A stretch of 64,000 bases of DNA from an uncultured Calothrix sp. (GCA_937973965.1 CALJJQ010000024.1:1-64000), one strand, 5' to 3'. Shown: positions 29,882-40,352, counted from the stretch's first letter. The notes: generated by a model from the letters alone, not told the origin. A program made the numbers and translations.

Positions 29882-31498
29882 TTAACTCTTCCTGTCTTGA
29901 GTGACGAGAATCCAATCAGTGGAATTAGCCAGACGTTTGACAGCATTGAGTTTTAATGATTGCAGGTCTTGTTCCTGGAGGAGGAAAAAACCTTGGGGTT
30001 GGGATTGCCAATATTTGGGAATTTCTTCAGGTGGGAGGGGAATCACCGTGCGATCGCTATAAAAGTTGAGGGATGGACGGTGGCAGGGAAAGGATGTATA
30101 AATTTTTGCTTGAGTTGGGGTGGCGGTACTCAACATTTGGGCTACGGGTTTGACGGGATAGTGTTCATTGAGTTCCCACAGCCAGTGGTTTGATTTCATC
30201 AATAAAAATAAAGATAAGTAACTACCCCACAATAAAACTTGAATAAATTGTTGATCTCCCCGTTTGGCTAAAATACCTGATAACACCATTGTTCCAGCTA
30301 CAACTAGTAAAATCAAGCGTACATCTGTCTGGGGTGGTTGCACAAAACTATAGTAAACGCTGCCAATTCCTGCGATCGCACCTAATAATCCTAAGCTGAT
30401 ACTCCAAAAAGGGGGATACTTAGATAGTAGGGGAATCTGCTGGATTTGGGCTAATTGAGCGCCGAGGATGAGGGCGATTGCGGGATAAATTGGATACAAA
30501 TACCAGGGTAATTTGGTGGTCATCAGGGAAATGGGGAGAAAATAGCCAATAGTCCATAGCAAAGCTAATTTTGCCCAACTTAAATTCCGGTTTTCCCAGG
30601 TGATTTTGATACTCGTGGGAAAAAAAATCAACCACGGCCACAAATACTTGAGTAATTCCAATCCGTAATACCAAATTGGTTGGCCATTTTCTTCCACAGC
30701 TGTCCAAATCCGGCTGAGGGATTGATGCACGATGCCAATTTGGGTAAACTGTTGTCCATAGTGCAAATACTGGGCTATATGCCAACCAGCCACAGGAATC
30801 AAACCAATCACAACAGCGATTCCCATATAGGGATGGATGAGTAAACGGGGTGTATCCCACCACAAAAACCCAAAAGCGATCGCACCGAGTAAAATCCCCA
30901 GTATCCCCTTAGTCAAGCAAATCAAACCCAAACCAATACCCACACCCAAGCAATAACGTAAATCACGTCGCGATCGCAATGCACACAGCACCATCACCAG
31001 AAAAAAACAGACGCTAGCTCCATCTAACATTGCCAAGCGACCATGACGAACCACTGGTAACATTGTTAGGTATACCAGGGCACTATACACTGCCGCCATC
31101 CTTTGATAAAATATCTCTCGACCAATGCAGTATAAAAGTGGTACAGAAACCGCCGTTAATATTGCCCCCGGTAAACGGGTTGTCCACTCGTTTTCCCCCC
31201 ACCAGGTATACATCAACGCAATTAACCAATGCATCAAAGGTGGTTTATTGTGATAGGTATTACCTTCTAAAAGGGGATACAGCCACTGCCAACTAGTAAA
31301 AGGAGCGCGATGAATTCCCCGTGCAACCAGTGCAACTGTCCCCTCATCCCAGTCCCTTAAGGGTAAACTACCTAAATTAATAGTAAAAATTAAGACTGAA
31401 AATAGCAACAGGATAATTATCCACAACCAATCGATTCGCCTTGTTAACACTCGATAGCATTTTCCAAGCCGATTGCTGGATAAACTTTCTTCACGCAT
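29882..31498 (-). CDS. GT39-type membrane glycosyltransferase (PMT/ArnT superfamily)
   Basis: 538 aa with about 11-12 membrane helices. The N-terminal loop has LGSLPLRDWDEGTVALVARG with the catalytic acidic DE pair typical of PMT/ArnT enzymes. It is followed by LEGNTYHNKPPLMHWLIAL, the family KPPL motif. The C-terminal 100 residues form a soluble domain. Such enzymes transfer sugars from polyprenyl-phosphate carriers to lipid A, proteins or glycans in the plasma membrane; the acceptor is unknown. ATG 31498. It is on the same strand as the GT2 gene 549 nt upstream, but probably not co-transcribed. Confidence 0.87.
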   Translation of the reverse strand: MREESLSSNRLGKCYRVLTRRIDWLWIIILLLFSVLIFTINLGSLPLRDWDEGTVALVARGIHRAPFTSWQWLYPLLEGNTYHNKPPLMHWLIALMYTWWGENEWTTRLPGAILTAVSVPLLYCIGREIFYQRMAAVYSALVYLTMLPVVRHGRLAMLDGASVCFFLVMVLCALRSRRDLRYCLGVGIGLGLICLTKGILGILLGAIAFGFLWWDTPRLLIHPYMGIAVVIGLIPVAGWHIAQYLHYGQQFTQIGIVHQSLSRIWTAVEENGQPIWYYGLELLKYLWPWLIFFPTSIKITWENRNLSWAKLALLWTIGYFLPISLMTTKLPWYLYPIYPAIALILGAQLAQIQQIPLLSKYPPFWSISLGLLGAIAGIGSVYYSFVQPPQTDVRLILLVVAGTMVLSGILAKRGDQQFIQVLLWGSYLSLFLLMKSNHWLWELNEHYPVKPVAQMLSTATPTQAKIYTSFPCHRPSLNFYSDRTVIPLPPEEIPKYWQSQPQGFFLLQEQDLQSLKLNAVKRLANSTDWILVTQDRKS

Positions 31499-31659
31499 AG
31501 ATTCGGATCACGTTGTGGATTAAACTAATATAGATTCATCAATCATAAATCAAGTAATTGTCACCCTTAGCAAAACTTTAACGAGAGGTTGAAAACGGAG
31601 GTTTTCAACCGGGGAAGTGTCAACCGATATTTTCTACCTTAATCATAAATAAAACGCCC

Positions 31660-31705
31660 TTCGTGCGACTACGTGCCTTTCCTCACCCATCAAAATCAAT
31701 TTATC
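31660..31705 (+). repeat. Repeat family E fragment
   Basis: CGACTACGTGCCTTTCCTCA followed by CCCATCAAAATCAATTTATC. It resembles 49270-49335, but the second half is diverged. Confidence 0.55.
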
Positions 31706-31815
31706 GTATCGTTGAATTACGGTGCAGAATGTGAATAATATCGCTCTTATTTGATTCGATGCACCTGGACTCAACCGACAATTCTCCCTAACTAACTGCA
31801 TTAAAATATAATGCC

Positions 31816-31843
31816 AAAAGCCCAGTTATTACTAACTGAGCTT
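31816..31843 (-). terminator. Candidate intrinsic terminator for the GT2 gene
   Basis: Read on the minus strand, AAGCTCAGTT and AACTGGGCTT pair (one G-T) around AGTAAT and are followed by TTTT. It lies about 205 nt after the stop of the glycosyltransferase gene at 32048. A short hairpin upstream (GAGG...CCTC) could mean an independent small RNA, but that is speculative. Confidence 0.45.
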
Positions 31844-32047
31844 GTGAGGTATAGGTCCTCGCTGGCAAATATAGAACTTAAGGGATAGATATAGTTAATT
31901 TGTTTAGCTGACTGTAACTACAACGTTGGTAATCCCCATTTCGGAAAGGTTGAAAAAAATAATCTAGAAATCGTTGCAGAATCTACCCTATTGACAGCTA
32001 GCATGGGGAAAAGGTTCCCATCTGGGAGATGTGATCAGGAATTTTCC

Positions 32048-32998
32048 CTAGGAAAGCTTCATTTCCCGATATGCCTGATATACACCTTTGACATTGTACC
32101 AATTGAGGAAAATCCTGGCTATTTCTAGCGCTAATTGGGGTTTACCAGCCTTGATTAACCAGCTTAACAAAGGTGCCATTGTTTTTTCATTCAATAGCCC
32201 ATTTAACGACAACACACCCCACAAAATTCGGTGTAACCACGTCATCTGAATCATCATTCTGACTTCCCAAGTGGGATGTTTTTGATAAAACAAAACACCC
32301 ATCCGTCCCCGTTGAATTTCCTTATCGATGAGTTGGGGTATTTCTTCCAAACGAAAGGCGGGATGCCAATGATAACCTACGGCTGCGGGACACTTAATTA
32401 ATTGTAAACCCAAATTTTTTAACCGTACACCTAGTTCTAAATCTTCCCATCCGTAGAGGTGAAACTCGGTATCAAACAACCCTGCTTTCTCTAACCAATG
32501 CTTGGGAATAGCCACATTTCCCGTAGCAAAAAATGCATTGGAAAAATCAGTAATTTTGTAGGGTTCGGAGGTGGGATTTTCAAAGTTAGCCGTATTAATC
32601 ACCGCACCATAGGTAAAAAACTTATCATTACCTAGTTTTTCTTTGCCCGCAATTAAAGCTTGAGCGTGGGATACCAAAAAACTTTCTGTCACCACCAAAT
32701 CACTATCAATAAATATAATCGTGTCACCTTGAGCTTTCTCGACACCTAAATTACGAGCTGCTGCGGGACCTAAATGTTGTTGTTCAAATAAATTTACGTG
32801 GGGAAATTCTGCTTGGTGTTTTTGTAACCATGCAACTGTACCGTCCGTTGAACCATCATCAACGACAATTACCTCATAATTACTCACCGGACTATTTTCT
32901 GGCAAAACTTGCGCTTCTAACGCTCGCAAACATTTTTCTAAGATTGGTTGACGATTATAAGTTGGAATCACAACACTAAAGTACACGACTTCCCCCAT
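32048..32998 (-). CDS. Family 2 glycosyltransferase
   Basis: 316 aa. GT-A fold with FSVVIPTYNRQPILEKCLRA (nucleotide-sugar binding start), VIVVDDGSTDGTVAWLQ, and the metal-binding DxD-type IIFIDSDLVV. A galactosyltransferase-like C-terminal part has FHLYGWEDLELGVRLKNLG (the WEDxD-type catalytic segment). It is predicted to be a cytoplasmic or membrane-associated transferase for polysaccharide or glycolipid synthesis. The ATG at 32998 is preferred (AGGA about 10 nt upstream) to GTG 33025. Confidence 0.87.
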   Translation of the reverse strand: MGEVVYFSVVIPTYNRQPILEKCLRALEAQVLPENSPVSNYEVIVVDDGSTDGTVAWLQKHQAEFPHVNLFEQQHLGPAAARNLGVEKAQGDTIIFIDSDLVVTESFLVSHAQALIAGKEKLGNDKFFTYGAVINTANFENPTSEPYKITDFSNAFFATGNVAIPKHWLEKAGLFDTEFHLYGWEDLELGVRLKNLGLQLIKCPAAVGYHWHPAFRLEEIPQLIDKEIQRGRMGVLFYQKHPTWEVRMMIQMTWLHRILWGVLSLNGLLNEKTMAPLLSWLIKAGKPQLALEIARIFLNWYNVKGVYQAYREMKLS

Positions 32999-33381
32999 TA
33001 AATTTCCTAACCCCTTCCCAGACACAGGACAGATTTTCCTGGAAATGGGTTCCTAATTCAGGATACACGAGATGGAAGATATTCCGGCGATCGCAAATTT
33101 GGTATTGATACATTTATGGGATTTATGCGACCGCATCTTAATGGAAGCGAAGAAAACGCCGATAAATCTCTGGTGTTTGCATTGATTACGATTTATAGAT
33201 AAATCAATTACCACAAGCGTATATGGAAGCACATCAATGACTGGTAGTATTGATATTTCATTTCCAGTTGTACCAACCCACCGAATTCTTACCCCATGCA
33301 ACTAATCCTATTGCTCTATCCAATTACTCTGATTTCTTTCATCACAAGCTTTTTGCTCCTACGATCGCCGTCGAACTCACG
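32999..33381. other. Intergenic region with a weak minus-strand frame
   Basis: An 82-codon minus-strand frame (33053-33301) has no recognisable family or ribosome binding site and is not called a gene. The end near 33369-33385 carries a MITE-end motif. Confidence 0.5.
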
Positions 33382-33385
33382 TTAA
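33369..33385. repeat. MITE-end motif at the 3' end of the response regulator gene
   Basis: CGTCGAACTCACGTTAA is the terminal inverted repeat of element B. The response regulator stop codon (33382-33384) falls inside it, suggesting that insertion of an element reset the gene's end. Confidence 0.5.
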
Positions 33386-34023
33386 TTTAGGTAAATATTT
33401 TGACAAGCCCATAATGCAGCTTGAGTGCGATCGCGACATCCTAATTGACATAGAATATGGGTGACATGGTTTTTGACAGTACCTTCTGTTAAGTATAATT
33501 CTTGAGCAATTTCTCGATTATTTTTACCTTGAGCAATCAGACGTAAAACATCCAATTCCCTTGGTGATAGGAGGTGATGATCATCTTTGGGTTTTGGAGG
33601 TGGGGTTAGTTTGGTAAAAATTTTAGCAGCAATTGTGGGACCAAGTTGGCTGTGTCCTTGGTGGACGGTGCGAATTGCATTGGCAATTTGTTCGGAGGGA
33701 GTGCTTTTAAGGAGATAACCAATTGCACCAGCTTGTAGGGATTCCCAGATATATTCATCTTCGTCGAAGGTGGTCAACACCAGAATCTTGATCCAAGGAA
33801 AGCGTTGATGGATTTCACGGGTAGCTTGTACTCCGTTACATTCTGGCATTCGGATATCCATTAGGATAACATCTGGTTGCTGTTGTTGCGTAAATGCGAT
33901 CGCTTCTTTACCATTTCTCGCACTACCGATTATTTGTAAATCATCTTCCCAGGAAAGTAAGGATATTAAACTTTGGCAAAATATCGCTTGGTCGTCTACA
34001 ACTAGTAATTTAATCATCATCAT
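33382..34023 (-). CDS. NarL/LuxR-family response regulator
   Basis: 213 aa. The receiver domain (1-120) has acidic pocket D10-D11, phosphoacceptor D56 (VILMDIRMP), the LTTFDEDEY segment and Lys in YLLKSTP. The LuxR-type helix-turn-helix (about 148-205) reads LSPRELDVLRLIAQGKNNRE and EGTVKNHVTHIL. It is the probable partner of the histidine kinase encoded just upstream (185 nt gap, same strand) and should act as a DNA-binding transcription factor. Three consecutive ATG codons start the frame; 34023 is the first. The C-terminus may have been altered by the repeat at 33369-33385. Confidence 0.93.
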   Translation of the reverse strand: MMMIKLLVVDDQAIFCQSLISLLSWEDDLQIIGSARNGKEAIAFTQQQQPDVILMDIRMPECNGVQATREIHQRFPWIKILVLTTFDEDEYIWESLQAGAIGYLLKSTPSEQIANAIRTVHQGHSQLGPTIAAKIFTKLTPPPKPKDDHHLLSPRELDVLRLIAQGKNNREIAQELYLTEGTVKNHVTHILCQLGCRDRTQAALWACQNIYLN

Positions 34024-34208
34024 TAAACCTTTTCTCGATTGAAGATAGGGAACAGGGAGTCGAGGAAAATTTAAAAATTACCTGAACATCAAAATAAATT
34101 TTTGAAAAAATATTTATTTCTAACTTGAAAGTGAGTAGGAAGTAATCAAAAAAATCATCAGTCACAGTGTATCTTTAGATGATGGCTATTCCCTAATTAT
34201 TTGGATTG

Positions 34209-35438
34209 TTAAGCAATCTTTAATAAGGGTATAAAAATCTTGATTTGCGTACCCGAATTGGGAATACTATGAATAATTAACTCACCTTCCAAGATTTTAA
34301 TTCTTTCTTTCATTCCCCATAAACCGAATCCCATTGTAGGAGCATTGGGATTGAAACCTTGACCATCATCAGTAATTTCTAAACAAAGAGATTGGGATTC
34401 ATGATTTATATAACCTCGTAAGTTGACATGTTGTGCATAGGCATGTTTTTGAATATTCGTTAATGCTTCCTGTACCAGACAATATAATTGATGACTAGTT
34501 TGCAAAGATAATTTTGGTAAATCCATATTTAATTGTAACTGAAAAAATTGATTTTGTTGTACCGATTGGGCTAATTCTTGGATGGCATTATTCAAGTTAA
34601 ATTCTTCTGAACGCATCGTTTGTACTGCCCGACGTACTTCTTGTAAACATTGTATTGAAAGTTCTTTGGCATTATCTAAAATTTGTAGCGCTTGTTGTGG
34701 ATCGCGAGTGCGCAATCTTTGTCCTAGCTCTAACTGAATATCTAAATTGGTCAGTCTATGACCTAGGGAATCATGGATATCGCGAGCAATGCGATTCCGT
34801 TCTAATTGGGTCGCTAAATCCTCTACTTCTTTGGCTAAATATTCTGCTTTTTGACGATTTTTTTGCTCCGATATCAACACATAACTAAATAATATGACAA
34901 ATATACTACCTGCAATATAAACTAATAAATTATTCGCTATTATTACTGCAAATACCCGTTGAGGTGTGTAAATTGACTCCAGTTTTTCTATTTGCGATCG
35001 CCAGAACTTTATTAGCATTGGTAAACGGGATAAGTCATTGTAAATTTCTAGGGAATATAAGCAGAATCCGGTAATGATGGTCGTCCAAATAACATCTTTT
35101 TTGGGTAATAAAAAACAAGCTTTAGAGATGAGAACAAATATTAATATTTCTAATCCCCATCCAGTTAATTTAGTTAACACAATTAAAGCTAGTTCTGTAA
35201 GTATATATAATCTTCTTTGCCAAAGGGAACTATGGGTAGGGAAAATCCAGCTTAATCCAGCACAAATTAATAAAGCTAAAAAGACAAACCAGTCTGGTAG
35301 CAATGATGGAGGGGAATTAATACCCCCATTGAAATATAATTGCAATGAAATAGCCATCAAAATGATAGCTATGATGATATTTTCTATATATTTAATGGTT
35401 TTGGGTATTTTAGAAGTTGTGATGATTTGATTATTCAT
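34209..35438 (-). CDS. Membrane sensor histidine kinase, NarX/DesK type
   Basis: 409 aa. The N-terminal half has about five to six membrane helices, with no large periplasmic domain, so sensing may occur in the membrane as in DesK. The HisKA_3 dimerisation domain has RNRIARDIHDSLGHRLTNLD with phospho-His near residue 221. The ATP-binding domain is complete: LVQEALTNIQKHA (N box), ITDDGQGFNP (G1) and GFGLWGMKERI (G2). The paired response regulator follows. Start ATG 35438. The signal is unknown. Confidence 0.92.
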   Translation of the reverse strand: MNNQIITTSKIPKTIKYIENIIIAIILMAISLQLYFNGGINSPPSLLPDWFVFLALLICAGLSWIFPTHSSLWQRRLYILTELALIVLTKLTGWGLEILIFVLISKACFLLPKKDVIWTTIITGFCLYSLEIYNDLSRLPMLIKFWRSQIEKLESIYTPQRVFAVIIANNLLVYIAGSIFVILFSYVLISEQKNRQKAEYLAKEVEDLATQLERNRIARDIHDSLGHRLTNLDIQLELGQRLRTRDPQQALQILDNAKELSIQCLQEVRRAVQTMRSEEFNLNNAIQELAQSVQQNQFFQLQLNMDLPKLSLQTSHQLYCLVQEALTNIQKHAYAQHVNLRGYINHESQSLCLEITDDGQGFNPNAPTMGFGLWGMKERIKILEGELIIHSIPNSGTQIKIFIPLLKIA

Positions 35439-35915
35439 TGTGATTCAAAACATGTTTAACTAGGTTTACCCTTGCTTCACTACTTTTGTCATTATTTACA
35501 CATTGGTATAAACATCAAAACTGAATCTGCTGCTTCCTCTGATTTGGCTTGGAATACTCAACTTGAGCTAAGATACTTTATCAATACTATATTTTGCTTC
35601 TTTCCCAGTATGACAAAAGTCATATTATTCCCATGACTATTATCTCTGGAATGGTATTCAATCTTGTTTTACTATCGATTATAAATAGCAGTAATTTCAA
35701 AATCTATCTAGTGCGAATCAAGAAAAATTAGAAGATAGAGGATTATTAATTTTGCTTATCTTCTATTCTAATTTATAGATTGTATCATTATTAATTATAA
35801 ACACTTGCTGTTAAATAATATAAATTTATATGAATATTTTGCAGTCCATGTAAATGAACTTCCAGGTGCAAAATAATTAGTGATTGATTAATTGAAAAAT
35901 ACCAGGAATTTAATC
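35439..35915. other. AT-rich divergent intergenic region
   Basis: 477 nt, very AT-rich from 35690. It should contain the promoters of the kinase gene and of the small membrane protein gene. No repeat was recognised. Confidence 0.5.
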
Positions 35916-36290
35916 ATGAAAATACCCTACCAACAACTTTGCTTAACGATACTAATCAACATGATTTACTTAACTACAAGCATTCAAGTTGTTTCCCAAA
36001 CAGCTCCAGTTCCAGTTTCCAAGTCAGAACATTTAATCGTCAATAGATTTTCTCTAAAAACTTTGATGTTTGGGATGATTGTATTTAATTTATCTGCCAT
36101 ACTCGTAGTCTGTATTCATCAAACTCAATCTGATATAAATCACTCAAAAAATAGCCGAGTTATCCCTAAGATACAAAGTGATAATCGAGCTTCTATTAAT
36201 ACCCATAAATTAACTCCATCAGCGAACCAATATCTAATTCTATCTCGATTATTTATGTATCGCGATCGCAAGTACAATATTTCCCGGTAA
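35916..36290 (+). CDS. Hypothetical small membrane protein
   Basis: 124 aa. An N-terminal signal-like segment (QQLCLTILINMIYLTTSIQV) ends near residue 28, followed by a hydrophobic helix at about 48-66 (TLMFGMIVFNLSAILVVCI). The C-terminal half is polar and basic and ends in YRDRKYNISR. No family recognised. AGGA at about -10 supports ATG 35916 rather than TTG 35892. It is divergent from the two-component pair. Confidence 0.6.
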   Translation: MKIPYQQLCLTILINMIYLTTSIQVVSQTAPVPVSKSEHLIVNRFSLKTLMFGMIVFNLSAILVVCIHQTQSDINHSKNSRVIPKIQSDNRASINTHKLTPSANQYLILSRLFMYRDRKYNISR

Positions 36291-36306
36291 GGAGGAAGAC
36301 GTAACG

Positions 36307-36431
36307 TTACCAATCACCCCCAGTACCTCCACCAAAACTGCTTCCACCTCCTGAACTATCAGACCGCTAGAACTGTCATCACTACTAGCATAATGAATAA
36401 CTTGAGGGGGTAAGGGAGGAATAATTGCCAG
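36307..36431 (-). pseudogene. Remnant of a TPM-domain protein C-terminus
   Basis: Minus-strand translation gives LAIIPPLPPQVIHYASSDDS, then after one frameshift a Gly/Ser-rich tail GGGSSFGGGTGGDW and stop at 36307. The PP(L)PP...Ser-rich...GGGxSFGGG...W ending is typical of TPM-domain (YgcG-like) membrane-anchored proteins. The TPM domain and helix are missing, cut at the junction with the PIN remnant at 36432. Confidence 0.6.
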
Positions 36432-36611
36432 CGTCTTGAAGAACTGATAGAAAAATATAAAGACCCACCGATGGATTTAGCTGATTCCTCTCTCGTGATC
36501 CTCGCAGAAGAATTAGGCCATGGTCAAATTTTATCGGTTGATTATCGAGACTTCAACGCCTATCGCTGGAAAAATACAGAACCCCTCGATAACCTCTTTC
36601 AGGAATTTTGA
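36432..36611 (+). pseudogene. Remnant of a PIN-domain (VapC-like) toxin gene
   Basis: 59 codons ending at TGA 36609-36611. The sequence MDLADSSLVILAEELGHGQI followed by LSVDYRDFNAYRWKN is the C-terminal half of a VapC-type PIN domain, with two of the conserved acidic residues (in DLADS and VDYRDF). The N-terminal half with the first Asp, and any antitoxin gene, are absent. The frame starts abruptly at the edge of the TPM-like remnant. Confidence 0.65.
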
Positions 36612-36803
36612 TGACGTAGTGCGATCGCTGCAATCTCTATTCCTAGCGCTACCAAGTAATAGTTTCCCATTTTCTGAATGCGATCGCCCCCATCTCCACA
36701 AAAAATGAGAATGCATAATTTATACATTCCCATTTCTCGCGATAAACTCAGTTTTTTACAGCCTGGACAATGAAAAATATTGGATTTTGCCCAGGCTATT
36801 TCC

Positions 36804-39800
36804 TTAACGGGCGACATTGGTAAGGGTACGACGTTTCGTCACCATTTGGTAAGCTTCGATACTATCGCCTTCTTGCCAATCAGTAAATTTATCTACGCCA
36901 ACACCGCATTCATAGCCAGCGCTAACTTCCCGGACATCTTCACGCATCCGTTTGAGGGAATCCAATACACCTTCATAGATAACTTTACCACCCCGTTGAA
37001 CACGGATTTTGGCATTGCGCAATAATTTGCCGCTTTGGACGTAGCATCCAGCTACCGCACCCCGTCCAATCGAGAAGACGGCTCGGACTTCGGCAATACC
37101 TAAATGCTCTTCTACCAATTCGGGTTCGAGTAAACCTTCTAGCGCTCCTTGAATATCTTCCAGTAGCTTATAGATAATGTTATACTCACGTACGTCCACA
37201 CCAGCCTCATCGGCTGCTGCTCGCGCACCACTAGCGTAGGTCGTATTAAAGCCGATAATTACAGCACCACTGGCTGCGGCCAAATCGATATCGGTTTGGG
37301 TGATTTCCCCAGCAGCAGACAACAACATGCGGATTTGCACCTCGTTTTGGGGAATTTGCCGCAGTGCGCCAATAATCGCTTCCAAGGAACCCTGCACATC
37401 GGTCTTGAGAATCAAGTTTAATTCCTTGAGTTCCCCTTGTTCCGCTTGAGCCGAAATACTTGTCAATGTGACTCGACCTTGCATCAAGCGTGATTGACGT
37501 TGTTTTTCTGCCCGTTCGGCGGCGATCGCCCGTGCTTCTTTTTCCACTAGGAATACTTCAAACTCATCCCCAGCAGCTGGGACATCGCTCAATCCTAACA
37601 CCTCAACGGCAAAGGAGGGGGTGGCTTCCTCAACCCGTTTGCCTCGGTCATCCACCATTGCTCGAACTTTACCGAACACTGAACCTGCAACCAGGTTATC
37701 TCCCACCCGCAGGGTTCCATTCTGAATCAATAAGGTGGCAACTGCTCCCTTGGCTTTATCTAGGTGAGCCTCAATCACCGTACCCTTAGCTGTCCGATTG
37801 GGATTAGCAGAAAGTTCTGCCACCTCTGCCACCAATAAAATCATTTCCAGCAAGGTATCGAGGTTTTCGCCCGTAATGGCACTCACCGGAACCATAATGG
37901 TCTCTCCACCCCATTCTTCGGGTGTCAATCCATACTGGGTTAACTCCTGTTTCACCCGGTCTGGTTGGGCTGATTCTTTGTCAATTTTGTTAATCGCCAC
38001 CACTATGGGTACTTCTGCGGCTTGAGCGTGGCTAATGGCCTCAATGGTTTGCGGACGCACACCATCGTCGGCTGCTACCACTAACACGGCAATATCTGTC
38101 ACCCTGGCTCCCCTAGCCCGCATTGCCGTAAATGCTTCGTGACCAGGCGTATCCAGGAAGACAATTTGCTGTTGCGTACCATTGTGTTCAATATCAACGT
38201 GGTATGCACCAATGTGCTGAGTAATCCCACCAGCTTCCCCTGCGGCCACTTTTGTTTTCCGAATCGAGTCCAGCAGGGTGGTTTTCCCGTGGTCTACGTG
38301 ACCCATAATCGTCACCACCGGAGGACGACGTTGGAGATTATCCAGGTCTGCCACGTCAATCATCTCCGTCACCTTCCGCGCTTCCGCTTCCGGTTCCTGG
38401 GTTAATATCTCAACCCCCAGTTCTTCGGCGACGATGTTAATCGTTTGTACATCCAGGCTTTGGGTGATGCTGACAACCATCCCCTTCATAAACAGAATCT
38501 TGACGATTTCCGTATCCGCAATCACCAAGGCATCTGCCAATTCTTGCACGGTCATGCTACCGGTGACAACGAGAATTTCTGGGCGTTCTCGCTTGACTTC
38601 CGGTTCCCGTTGTTTTGTTTGTTGTGGGCGTTGACCGGAAGATTTACGAGTTTTAGGGGCAATTGTCGCCGTCGTTGGGGCTGGTTTTGCTGATTTTGGT
38701 TTCGGTGGACGAACGATGGCATTGCTGACTAAAACTTCGATGGAGCTTTGTCCTTCATCTTCGTCAAGTAAATCCTCCTCAAATTCATCATCCAGAATCG
38801 GCTTATTACGTTTGCTCTTGATGGCAGCTTTACTGGATTTGAGGGCTTCTTTTTCTTCTTCCTCTTCCATCCAACGTTTACTACCCTTAACTGGACGGGG
38901 AGGGGTGGGTCGTTTGAGTTCCAGAATATTATCTTTTGGCTCAATCACCCCAATATCAAGGGCATCCACCACCCGTGCGGGAGAACGGGGAGGGGTGGCG
39001 ACTTTTTCCGGTGCTTCGCTGGGGCGAGTTGGTCGCGATCGCTGACCTTCTCCGGCTTTGACTGGGGGGGTAGGATGACTTTGCTTTAATTCCGGTTTGT
39101 TGGCCGGGGACGGCTTAGAACTGGCCACATTACCCTCGCCACCAGGGGCTTTTTGACCTTTACCCTTACCACCTGGGGATTGCTCGCGCCGTTCCGGAGA
39201 ATTTCCTCCAGTCGGGCGATCGCGTTTGAGAATTGGTTTTTCCACCTTACTCACAGGGCTAGTAGGCGGGACACTGGGACTGGCAGTTTGTTCGGGAGTT
39301 GGACGGGAAGGGGGGGCTGCCAACTGGGGTTTAGGTGTTTTGTCTGGTTTGGGTCGGGGTGTGGGTTTTTCAGCCACAGTTTTCTCCGCAGGGGCTGTCG
39401 TTTTCTCTGGTGCTGGTTTTACCTTGTCGCTGTCGGTCAGCGATGTGGTGTCAGCTTGCTTGGGGGCAGTAGGTCGAATTGGAGCCGTAGGCTTCATGGG
39501 CGAGACTGGTGTAGCGAATGGTCGAGGTGGAGATGGGGGATGGGTCTGGGCAGATCCATCGTTCGTGTTGGTGGTAGCAGAATTTTCCAACTTGGGTTGA
39601 CGAATTTCTAAAAGCTGTTGTTTGTTAGAGGTTTCCGGTCGTTTGGGTAGACCATTTATATTTTTTGTATTTTGCTTGTGGGTGGTTGTGCTACGCTCTT
39701 TCCTTGGGGAAAGGGTTGCTTCAAGCTTGGCAGCTTGCAACCGGATATTTTCTGCCTCTGATTCTGTAATTGTACTACTATGACTCTTAACTGCTATATT

Positions 39801-39887
39801 GAGCGTTTCGCAAATTGCTAATAGCTCCTTGTTTTCCAAATTCAATTCCTTCGATAAATCGTAAATTCTAATTTTGCCGTTGTTCAT
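36804..39887 (-). CDS. infB: Translation initiation factor IF-2
   Basis: 1027 aa. It delivers initiator tRNA to the 30S subunit as a GTPase. The N-terminal IF2_N motif is [21 protein letters not shown] long Pro/Lys/Thr-rich disordered region (about 60-440) is typical of cyanobacterial IF-2. The second IF2_N-type segment [20 protein letters not shown] precedes the G domain, with GHVDHGKT near 528, DTPGHEAF and NKID. Domains II-IV follow intact. It is last in the rimP-nusA-ylxR-infB series, all on the minus strand. ATG 39887. Confidence 0.97.
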   Translation of the reverse strand: MNNGKIRIYDLSKELNLENKELLAICETLNIAVKSHSSTITESEAENIRLQAAKLEATLSPRKERSTTTHKQNTKNINGLPKRPETSNKQQLLEIRQPKLENSATTNTNDGSAQTHPPSPPRPFATPVSPMKPTAPIRPTAPKQADTTSLTDSDKVKPAPEKTTAPAEKTVAEKPTPRPKPDKTPKPQLAAPPSRPTPEQTASPSVPPTSPVSKVEKPILKRDRPTGGNSPERREQSPGGKGKGQKAPGGEGNVASSKPSPANKPELKQSHPTPPVKAGEGQRSRPTRPSEAPEKVATPPRSPARVVDALDIGVIEPKDNILELKRPTPPRPVKGSKRWMEEEEEKEALKSSKAAIKSKRNKPILDDEFEEDLLDEDEGQSSIEVLVSNAIVRPPKPKSAKPAPTTATIAPKTRKSSGQRPQQTKQREPEVKRERPEILVVTGSMTVQELADALVIADTEIVKILFMKGMVVSITQSLDVQTINIVAEELGVEILTQEPEAEARKVTEMIDVADLDNLQRRPPVVTIMGHVDHGKTTLLDSIRKTKVAAGEAGGITQHIGAYHVDIEHNGTQQQIVFLDTPGHEAFTAMRARGARVTDIAVLVVAADDGVRPQTIEAISHAQAAEVPIVVAINKIDKESAQPDRVKQELTQYGLTPEEWGGETIMVPVSAITGENLDTLLEMILLVAEVAELSANPNRTAKGTVIEAHLDKAKGAVATLLIQNGTLRVGDNLVAGSVFGKVRAMVDDRGKRVEEATPSFAVEVLGLSDVPAAGDEFEVFLVEKEARAIAAERAEKQRQSRLMQGRVTLTSISAQAEQGELKELNLILKTDVQGSLEAIIGALRQIPQNEVQIRMLLSAAGEITQTDIDLAAASGAVIIGFNTTYASGARAAADEAGVDVREYNIIYKLLEDIQGALEGLLEPELVEEHLGIAEVRAVFSIGRGAVAGCYVQSGKLLRNAKIRVQRGGKVIYEGVLDSLKRMREDVREVSAGYECGVGVDKFTDWQEGDSIEAYQMVTKRRTLTNVAR

Positions 39888-40029
39888 CCACTCTTTCCCT
39901 ATTTGATATTTTACAGTTTTAGTGGATGGTTGCTAGCAAGCGCTACATCTCCATCCTGACAATCACTGTGTTTGGTCGCCACTAATAGTTTTATTAGAGC
40001 CGGATGCTAGGAAAGAGAGATGTTTGGGT

Positions 40030-40227
40030 TCATTGCTGGCATCTCCACCGTTGATAATGGTTAATCGTGACATGCACTGGCGCATGTGCGACTGGGTATG
40101 GTTTTGGTTTTGCTTGTTTGGTTGGTGAGTCTTCCACGACACAATCTATATATACTGAGGAGTGAGAGTTTTCCGCAGGGGCGGCTGAGAAAAAAATCCT
40201 AATCTCTCCCTTTTTATATTGTGACAT
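40030..40227 (-). CDS. Small ORF between ylxR and infB (65 aa)
   Basis: A GAGG Shine-Dalgarno sequence 7 nt before ATG 40227 suggests translation. The product begins MSQYKKGEIRIFFSAAPAEN and has a Pro-rich C-terminal half (PTKQAKPKPYPVAHAPVHV). No family recognised. It sits between ylxR and infB on the same strand with 125-142 nt gaps. It could be a real small protein, a leader peptide for infB, or a chance frame. Confidence 0.4.
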   Translation of the reverse strand: MSQYKKGEIRIFFSAAPAENSHSSVYIDCVVEDSPTKQAKPKPYPVAHAPVHVTINHYQRWRCQQ

Positions 40228-40352
40228 TAACCTCGCGGTTAGATGACGAAGTTTTACCGATTACGGTTCTGAGTCTGTGATGAAAGCGTGATATTTTCAC
40301 CATTCTTCACATTACCTCCCATGATTTTAACTACCACGTAGTAAGTAATAAA

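Larger units (their letters stand above)
31499..32047. other. Intergenic region between two glycosyltransferase genes
   Basis: 549 nt. It carries a family E repeat fragment (31660-31705) and a hairpin terminator candidate (31816-31843). No small gene was recognised. A GAAAACGGAGGTTTTCAACC hairpin near 31590 is also present. Confidence 0.55.

Noticed and set aside
31816-31900. Yfr1-like small RNA
   Set aside because: The invariant CTCCTCAC loop sequence is absent; only an ordinary hairpin with a short T-run remains.
33053-33301. 82-codon minus-strand frame between GT2 and the response regulator
   Set aside because: The N-terminal part is faintly protein-like, but there is no family, no ribosome binding site and no supporting context.
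36760-36797. Inverted AGCCTGG/CCAGGCT pair after infB as a terminator
   Set aside because: The loop is too long and the minus strand has an A-run, not a T-run, after it.
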